Of a stretch of 64,000 nt of DNA, positions 57,723 to 64,000 are shown one piece after another. The first letter of the stretch is position 1. Each line of letters begins with the position of its first letter. Below the pieces are notes generated by a model that had not been told where the DNA came from, did no database searches, and saw nothing but the letters and a program-made list of their open reading frames with translations. Source of the DNA: Mugil cephalus (Eukaryota > Chordata > Actinopteri > Mugiliformes > Mugilidae); NCBI RefSeq assembly GCF_022458985.1, contig NC_061772.1:10530001-10594000 (forward strand), read 5' to 3'. A program made the position numbers and the translations under genes.

Positions 57723-59000
57723 GACATTATTGTATTAGCTCCATGATGTGTGTTTGATAATTTCCTCAGACATTAGATGTCACATTAGATGAACCATAAT
57801 TTAACCAGATCTTTTATAAACCTTGCTATTGTAGAGTACGATGCTCATGAAGCTGTAAAAGTGCATATTTTTCTAATTATTTTTTCTAATCTGTTGAAAT
57901 CAAGTCAAATAAGGTACACAAATAAACATTTTTTATCAAACATTTTGCGTGTAGAAGGTCACAGGCAAACAAAATGAAGGTGCTTCTAAATAAAATCCAG
58001 AATCCATAACCCATCATGTTTTATGTATGATAATAATAATTGTGTTTATTACATGCATTATAAAGAGGGGCCAGGTGAAAGTAAAGAAAGGTGCCCTTGC
58101 TGTTCAAAAGCAGTTGACTCACATTAACTTTCATTTGATATGGCTGTATTAAAGTTCATCTTAAAGAAAGATATGAGGTGAGAATTTCATGAAGAATTTC
58201 ATGTAGAAGCTTGGCATGAAATCCTCCAGTCGTAGCAACTGAGCTGCTTTATTTGTGCTTCTTAGCAGAGACATAAGTGAATTATACACACAACAACCTG
58301 CCAGAGGACACAATCTTAGTAAAGTGCAATGCCAATATAAATAGTGTTACATATGTTTGTAAATATTTAATCATTTTTAATGTTCCCTCTGTGCTGTAGT
58401 AATATTCAGTTTATGCTGTGATACGTGTATTAATTTTCCTGAGTGCTGTAGAGTTGTGCTTGTTTTTGCGTATTTTTCTTTACAGTGTGTATATATATAT
58501 GTAAATTTGCCATTATTTGAGGAGGAGACATTCAAAAGTTGAGTATGATAAAATCACATCAACGGTGCAACAAGGTTTCAAAAGTTGTAACTGCATCATT
58601 ACATGAATGAAAAAATACCAGTGGCTTTTGTTATGTGCTACTCACAATTGACAAAGCTCTTCTGGTTGAAGAATGAACTAACTTATCCTAAGAATATAAC
58701 TGGAAGCTCTCTAACAATAGAGATTTAACTAGGTAAATAGTTTTTTTTTATTAAACAGTGTTTTTTTTTTTTTCAAACTTCACAGCTTTATCAGCTGAAG
58801 GTTTGTAGTAATACAGATAATATCGTATTTTAAAATTAAATATTTTTCATGGTACATGCGACATACAGTTTTTATGATTATATAGAACGATTTGTAAATT
58901 ATTTGAGTTACTTACTGTTGTATTATTGTGTCGTTTTTTATTTAACTGAAGTAAAAGCTCAGATAAGGTTTTGTAGCATTGTTTGTCCAACAGGTGGCAA
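57723..59000. other. intergenic region between the zinc-finger gene and dna2
   Basis: AT-rich, with poly-T runs at 58741 and 58761 and no recognised gene. Confidence 0.6.
57921..57926 (+). terminator. candidate poly(A) signal (AATAAA) of the zinc-finger gene
   Basis: First AATAAA after the stop, giving a short 3' UTR of about 200 nt. A second hexamer lies near 57990. Confidence 0.4.
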
Positions 59001-59014
59001 CATTGGGGTTAATC

Positions 59015-59100
59015 ACTTCCGGTTCCTTAAAAAAAAGTGATTTTAGCGGAACTCCTGTGACGTGATTTCCGTTCCGCGAAGCTGAAACTTTGGCGCGCCA
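59015..59100 (+). promoter_or_regulatory. dna2 promoter cluster: ETS, CRE-like and E2F sites
   Basis: Within 86 bp are ACTTCCGGTTCC (59015-59026, ETS), TGACGTGA (59058-59065, CRE/ATF-like) and TTTGGCGCGCCA (59089-59100, a near-palindromic E2F site). No TATA box is seen. E2F sites are typical of S-phase genes, fitting the replication role of dna2. The coding start lies about 315 bp downstream. Confidence 0.6.
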
Positions 59101-59416
59101 GACTTTTAAACAAGCACTAATGGAGACATCAGACAAAACATCGTGAGGATGACTCCTCTCTTAACACCGAGCCAGTGCAGTAGTGTATGTAATTTAGTTT
59201 AGTAAATTACGTGTAGTTGTTAAGTTGTTAAATGATCTGTTCGTTGCTGGGTTGGTAAATGATGTGTTCGTTCAAATCTAAACACAACGAGCTGTAACGT
59301 TAGCTGAGCTTAGCCTTGGTTAGATAACAACTCCGGTCCGCTGCTAAAAATCAGACTATTAAACTGCGTCGGCCAGAGGTGGACTAACTTCAGGCTGCTG
59401 TTTAGTCAGAGTCACC

Positions 59417-62400
59417 ATGAACAGGACCAAGGTGAAGAACACAAAGGTGAGTACTTGTTGTAGAGAATAACAAAGATTATCGTTACCTATGACACCTGTC
59501 ATTCAGTATTACTGATGTATCACTCAGCTAAAATTAACCCAGCTGTGTTTATCTACGTTTACTTCTTTAGCACAGTAGTGTAGCCGAGCTTCCCGTTTAT
59601 TCTGGACAACAATGCAGATCCTCGTCAAACACAGTTATCAATTCATTCACATATGAGACATGACAATCAGTATTTATTGACACACTTGCTCACACATCAT
59701 ATAAGGAAACACACTGGGGCAGTTGACATCAATCTAAGTAGAAGAGTAAACAACGAGTATATAAAAAGTCTGGATTTAAATGTAGATAAAAGTGTATTAA
59801 AGCTACATACTCTACATCTTTATTACTCTATTTATTTTTATTTTATTTTTTATAGTCTGAAGTGTTCTATGTAACTGCTGACATAAATGACATGAAATAA
59901 GTTGTTGTATAACTACAAACAAATGGCACCTGAGAATTTTTATTTATTTAATTATTTATTTATTTTTGCTTTTGTGGTTTGTGGCAGGTGTGTGGAGGGC
60001 AGAGGAACATCTCCACTTTCTTTTCCTCCCAAAACCAGAAGGTAATGCTAAAACAACAATTAGTTGTATTTTTCTTAACCTTACTTTTAGCTTGACAGGT
60101 CTTTCAAAATATAATTCTTCTTATGTTTAGTCTTTATTAATCATTTAGACAGAGGTAATTAGCAGAGATGGGGACTCGAGTCATTGTGACTTCGACTCGA
60201 GTCGCTGTTTTGATAACTTGTGACTTGAACTGACAAAAAATGAAAGACTTGAGACTCGACTTGGACTTGGAAGTTAAAGACTCGGGACTTGACTTGAGAC
60301 ACGATGACTTGAATGACTTGACTGTTGTTGATTTCGTGTTTTCAGTTTTAATATAAATATAAAATTAATATTAAACATTACTCCCTCTGCGTATCGGAGA
60401 AACACGCTCCCTGATATCAGATCAGTATCACCATGTCTACCGGGGGTGTTACCAAAGGTCGTCCAATATGGTTTTCTTAATTACCACCACGAAGCGAAAC
60501 GACCGACACCGGAGTGCAAGACATGCGGCACAAAGATATCACACAGCCAGACGACACCGTCAAACTTTGTCCGTCACCTGAAGACTCATTCTGCACAGTA
60601 AGCACTTGTAAACTAGCAAATATTATCATTTTAGTCAGTAGTAGCTAACGCTAACTTGATATGATACGGTGGTGATGGAGGTATTTCGGCTTGGCGGAAC
60701 TTTTTCTCTTTTTTTGATGAATTTTTAATTTTTTAATTTTTAATAATTTAAAATGGGCAAAATGATATTCCAGCCAACTCAGAATCATTACGTTTTTAGT
60801 TAATTAATTATTAATTAATGATACATGTTTGTAGAGCAATAAACGATCGTTGTACTGCCATGTTGTACAGTAGCCACGTTCAACCCCTCGTGGCGCTTAA
60901 CTCTTGAAACTGGCGGCAAACAACTGCCCAGATTTGATCGAGAAATACTGACTACTCCAGTCGGATTGTATTTATAATATCAGGCAAAGTCTGCATTGAC
61001 TCACTAACTCTCAAGCCAAAATTTGGTTAAAACTGAGTAACCTAAGTAAATAAGATTTTAAAGTTGATTGAATACTGTTTGAGATGGACTAAATTAAGTA
61101 CTGGTTTAAAAATGGAGTAGTTACAAGCTTAAAAACAGATTATGACATAAATAGGGCTTTAAAACTTAGCAAAGTAAGTATATAAAATTTAAAATAGAAT
61201 AAATATATGTGAAAACAGTACATGAAATAAATAGGACTTTAAAATGAAGTAACTTTTAGTTAAAAACATCATATGAAGTTGATTTGGGTTAACAGCTGAG
61301 CAAATGAGGTAAATAGCAATAAATATGATTAGAAAACTGAATTAATTAAGTAAATATGATTTAATTTATTTAGTTTACAGTGCAAATCAAGTTGGATAAA
61401 TTGGCCAGTGAAGTTAAGTGAAAGTTACTAATATCTTGTCTTTTGACTTTATTAAGATCAGATTGTGCAGGTAAAATAAAGTGACGTGACTTGGACTTGA
61501 CTTGCCCAAGAAAAAATGACTTGTAACTTACTTGAGACTTGTGACTTACTTGAGACTTGCACATATGTGACTTGATCCCATGTCTGGTAATTAGTAGTAA
61601 TTTAGAGATTATGATCAATATAATATTTTGGCATCTTAAAAACAATCTGATAAGTTGAATAAATTGTAGCAATTTGTATATTTAACTAGTATTACAGTTT
61701 TTAAGGAGAAGACAAGACATTGTTTTCTGTGATTGTTTTGTGTATAAAACTGCACATAATAATAAAAAAAAACAGTCTGCTTTTATGAACTATTGCTTGT
61801 TTTTCTTCACTAATTTGTCTGTGACTCTTGTAGGACTTGTCATCCTCTACAAAAATATCCATTAAAGATGGAGAAAGCTCTCTATTCAGACCCCTTTCAC
61901 CGTCAAAGAGGAGTATCCTTGGAAACCTTGAAAACCTGCCCTCCTCACCAGATCTCATCCTCTCTGTGCCTGAAACTCCCAACAGTCAGATCAGGCGTAT
62001 CTGCTCCTCTTCCTCCAGAGAGGTTGGACGACTGAGTCCAGAGCCCAGCGGAGATCGGTCATGTCTGGTAAAGATGGGCCAAATGTCCCCAATCTGTCGC
62101 AGTCCTCTCTCCAAGGAGCAGAGCGTACAGAGAGTAATGACTGACGATGGAGTAAGGACCAATTGGCGAAATGGATGTTCTGGCAAAAGACTCTTCAGTC
62201 CTCCTGAAGAATCCAACAATGCCAAGAGACAAAGAATTGCCAATCAATTTCAGCCCAGTGCTGTTATCAGTCCCAAAGGCTGCAGCATAAAAATAGGAAA
62301 ACCTGTGACTGGTCCTCAGATCTCCAGTGACCCATCAGCTGGCCGGCCTGAGAAGTTGTCTGTTTCTCTCCACTCTTTGGGGGAACAGAAAAAACATCCG

Positions 62401-63973
62401 GAGGTACAAAATAGGAAAGCTTCAGGCTTTACTGTGATAACAGAGCAGAAAGTAACAGACTTGAAAACCAACGTACACACTCGTCTGGAGACTTACTCTG
62501 TCACTGACAATATACATAAACCCAGTGCACAAACTGTCCCACCTGTACCAGAGATCGAGTCTGCCCTAAACGTGGACGAGGCTAAAGGAACACCAATGAC
62601 GGATGGAGACAAAGACAAAGAAACATCATCAAATCAGGAGCAAGGTGCAGGTACTGTTGTTAGATGCCACATACTGTATTTCCTATGTAGTTATTGCATA
62701 TTTTCCAGCATCAAATGGATCCACATGGTGTATATGTCAGCTCATGGGCGCCGCTCAGTTTAATAGAAAATCTGACTGTATTGTAAAAGCCATTCATTTA
62801 GTCAGTTTTTAAAAAAATAAATAAATAAATATTGACATCAGACTAAGCTTTAAAATGCAGTATTTGTTGGTGTCAGAACTTACCTGATCTACATGAACAT
62901 ATTCCTCAGTTTAAACATATGGTTCTCCAAATGATTCTTTCTACTCAACCTTCTAGTCCCTTTCTGGTGGGTCCAAAGTGAAAACATAATATAATTTCCC
63001 AGCAACAGAACAAAATATCAGGCGCAACAGATAATGTCCCTTTCTTTGCCACTGTGCTAACGTTTCTTTATATTTCATAACACAGGACTGACGTCTGCAG
63101 GTCCCACAGAAGAGATGCTGGATGAGAGCTGGTTTGCAGAGCAGATGGATGATAATGAAGGACTTGTGACAGAGGATAAGTCCAAAAAGCCCCGGTGAGA
63201 CACAGTCTGTCACAGTCTGTCTTATAGCACTGTCTCACTGCAGAGTTTGTGAATAGAGAGAAAAAAGTTGATAAAAGTGAAAAAGCCCCAAACACGATGG
63301 TAGTGTACATTTCAGACTGTAGATATTTAAACACAATATTGTCTATGTGTATGTAGTAATATTATGATGTCCTGTTTGTCCTTTTCCTGTGCTTTGAGCA
63401 AAGTTCTTCAAATTTGGCACAACATGGTCCAATGCTAATTATTGAGAAGCTACTCACAAATGTCTTATACGTGTCCACCCTCTCCATGTCCTCTCCCTGG
63501 ATAATTACCGGGACAAGGTTGTTCCTCTGTTAGTCCACCTCAGGCTCATTGTTTTGGCTTTTGTAGAGCTTCAAGTGTGTGATGATCCACCAAATGACAA
63601 AACTATTGATCAGTCTGAAGTAGCGGCCAAAATATTATAATAAGTTTAACTACATTTAATTAAGGTAGATTCTGTGTTATTATGCCTGAAGCACACAAAC
63701 TGTATAACTTTAAGTGAAGGTTGAAGTATTTGACTTGTGTCTCATAAATGCACAGATGATCCTGTTAGTTTACTTACACTGGCATAGATGAATAAGTCAG
63801 ATTTTTCCTCTCCGTCTGTACAGTAAAGTTCCAGACCATGTGATTCTTTCTGGAGGCCCCAACAACCGCTACTGGGTTGTGGATATTGAGGAGAGACCTG
63901 GCCACAAAACACTGATCATCTCATGCTCCAAGTCTCTACATCCAACAGAGACTTGTCTTCTCAAAGATGGATG
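59417..63973 (+). CDS. dna2: DNA replication helicase/nuclease Dna2, 5' part (five exons, continues past the window)
   Basis: Nuclear (and mitochondrial) nuclease-helicase for long-flap processing and DNA-end resection. Exons: 59417-59446, 59988-60041, 61834-62650, 63086-63194, 63824-63973; the last stops mid-codon at donor TG|GTAACG, so the rest lies beyond the window. The ATG has a good context (GTCACCATGA). Orthology comes from exons 4-5: LDESWFAEQ and NNRYWVVDI...LIISCSKSLHPTETCLLKDGW align with the start of human DNA2 (NRYLVLAV, CILRNDW). Upstream lie about 300 residues absent from human DNA2: a PIP-box QRNISTFF (15-22), many Ser/Thr-Pro sites, KRLFSPP (146-152) and a basic KRQR (159-162). 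The nuclease and helicase domains are not in view. A hAT element sits in intron 2. Confidence 0.93.
59447..59987 (+). other. dna2 intron 1
   Basis: A 0.5 kb GT-AG intron, AT-rich, with (TTTA)-like runs before the acceptor and nothing else recognised. Confidence 0.8.
60163..61586 (+). mobile_element. non-autonomous hAT element with exact 8-bp target duplication
   Basis: This 1424-bp element in dna2 intron 2 starts CAGAGATGGGGACT and ends CCCATGTCTG, an imperfect hAT-type inverted end. It is flanked by the perfect 8-bp duplication GTAATTAG (60155-60162, 61587-61594). Both ends carry clusters of the hexamer GACTTG/GACTCG (60170-60320 and 61495-61575) in the same orientation. A BED zinc-finger exon relic is inside, but no catalytic transposase. 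The interior about 61020-61380 is AT-rich with loosely repeated AAGTAAAT units. Confidence 0.85.
60433..60599 (+). pseudogene. BED-type zinc-finger exon relic of a hAT transposase
   Basis: Starts at an ATG (60433). After a stop and frameshift near 60478, the frame reads YHHEAKRPTPECKTCGTKIS, then SNFVRHLKTHS: the C-x2-C and H-x3-H of a BED finger after a GRPIWF aromatic motif. A donor-like GTAAGC follows at 60597. This is the N-terminal DNA-binding module of hAT transposases; the rest is deleted. Confidence 0.7.
62651..63085 (+). other. dna2 intron 3
   Basis: A 0.4 kb GT-AG intron with an (AAAT)-like run near 62810 and no other feature. Confidence 0.8.
63195..63823 (+). other. dna2 intron 4
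   Basis: A 0.6 kb GT-AG intron with nothing recognised. Confidence 0.8.
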
Positions 63974-64000
63974 GTAACGCTGCCCTACTGATATTTTAAT

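Overview
The window reads as a teleost (probably spiny-rayed) fish nuclear genome. Genes are split by GT-AG introns. Tc1/mariner, hAT, THAP-type and nested non-LTR elements are common, as are long dinucleotide repeats and a dispersed fish repeat module. Three vertebrate genes and one fish-type zinc-finger gene are recognisable. Exon borders below were placed by hand from splice consensus, frame continuity and family alignment.

Layout: (1) 219-1600, a decayed Tc1 element. (2) 1737-7396, minus strand, seven coding exons of a neurokinin-2-type receptor (tacr2). (3) 10832-38783, plus strand, eight coding exons of tspan15, a TspanC8 tetraspanin. tacr2 and tspan15 are head to head, the arrangement also known for the human TACR2-TSPAN15 pair. 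tspan15 introns hold a THAP-type element with inverted repeats (about 19010-19820), a deleted Tc1-like element (21431-21825) and a nearly pristine Tc1 whose intact transposase frame carries a catalytic E-to-K change (30727-32332). (4) 38784-55274 is intergenic, with a second complete Tc1 that keeps its catalytic triad (41049-42657), a LINE fragment split by a repeat module (49210-50127), and a Rex1-like LINE with an L2-like LINE inserted in it (51380-53340). (5) 55383-57722, plus strand, a two-exon six-finger C2H2 gene. (6) 59417-63973, plus strand, the first five exons of dna2, running off the right edge, with E2F, ETS and CRE-like sites upstream and a non-autonomous hAT element (60163-61586, exact 8-bp duplication) in intron 2.

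The genes do not form one pathway: tacr2 is a peptide GPCR, tspan15 is an ADAM10-partner tetraspanin, and dna2 is a replication and end-resection nuclease-helicase. The most interesting signals are the roughly 300-residue N-terminal extension of Dna2 with a canonical PIP-box and a cyclin-docking-like motif, the dead-by-one-codon Tc1 beside the apparently competent one, the THAP and hAT elements with definable ends, a perfect 11-bp hairpin around an ETS core just upstream of the tspan15 start, and two apparently extra introns in tacr2.
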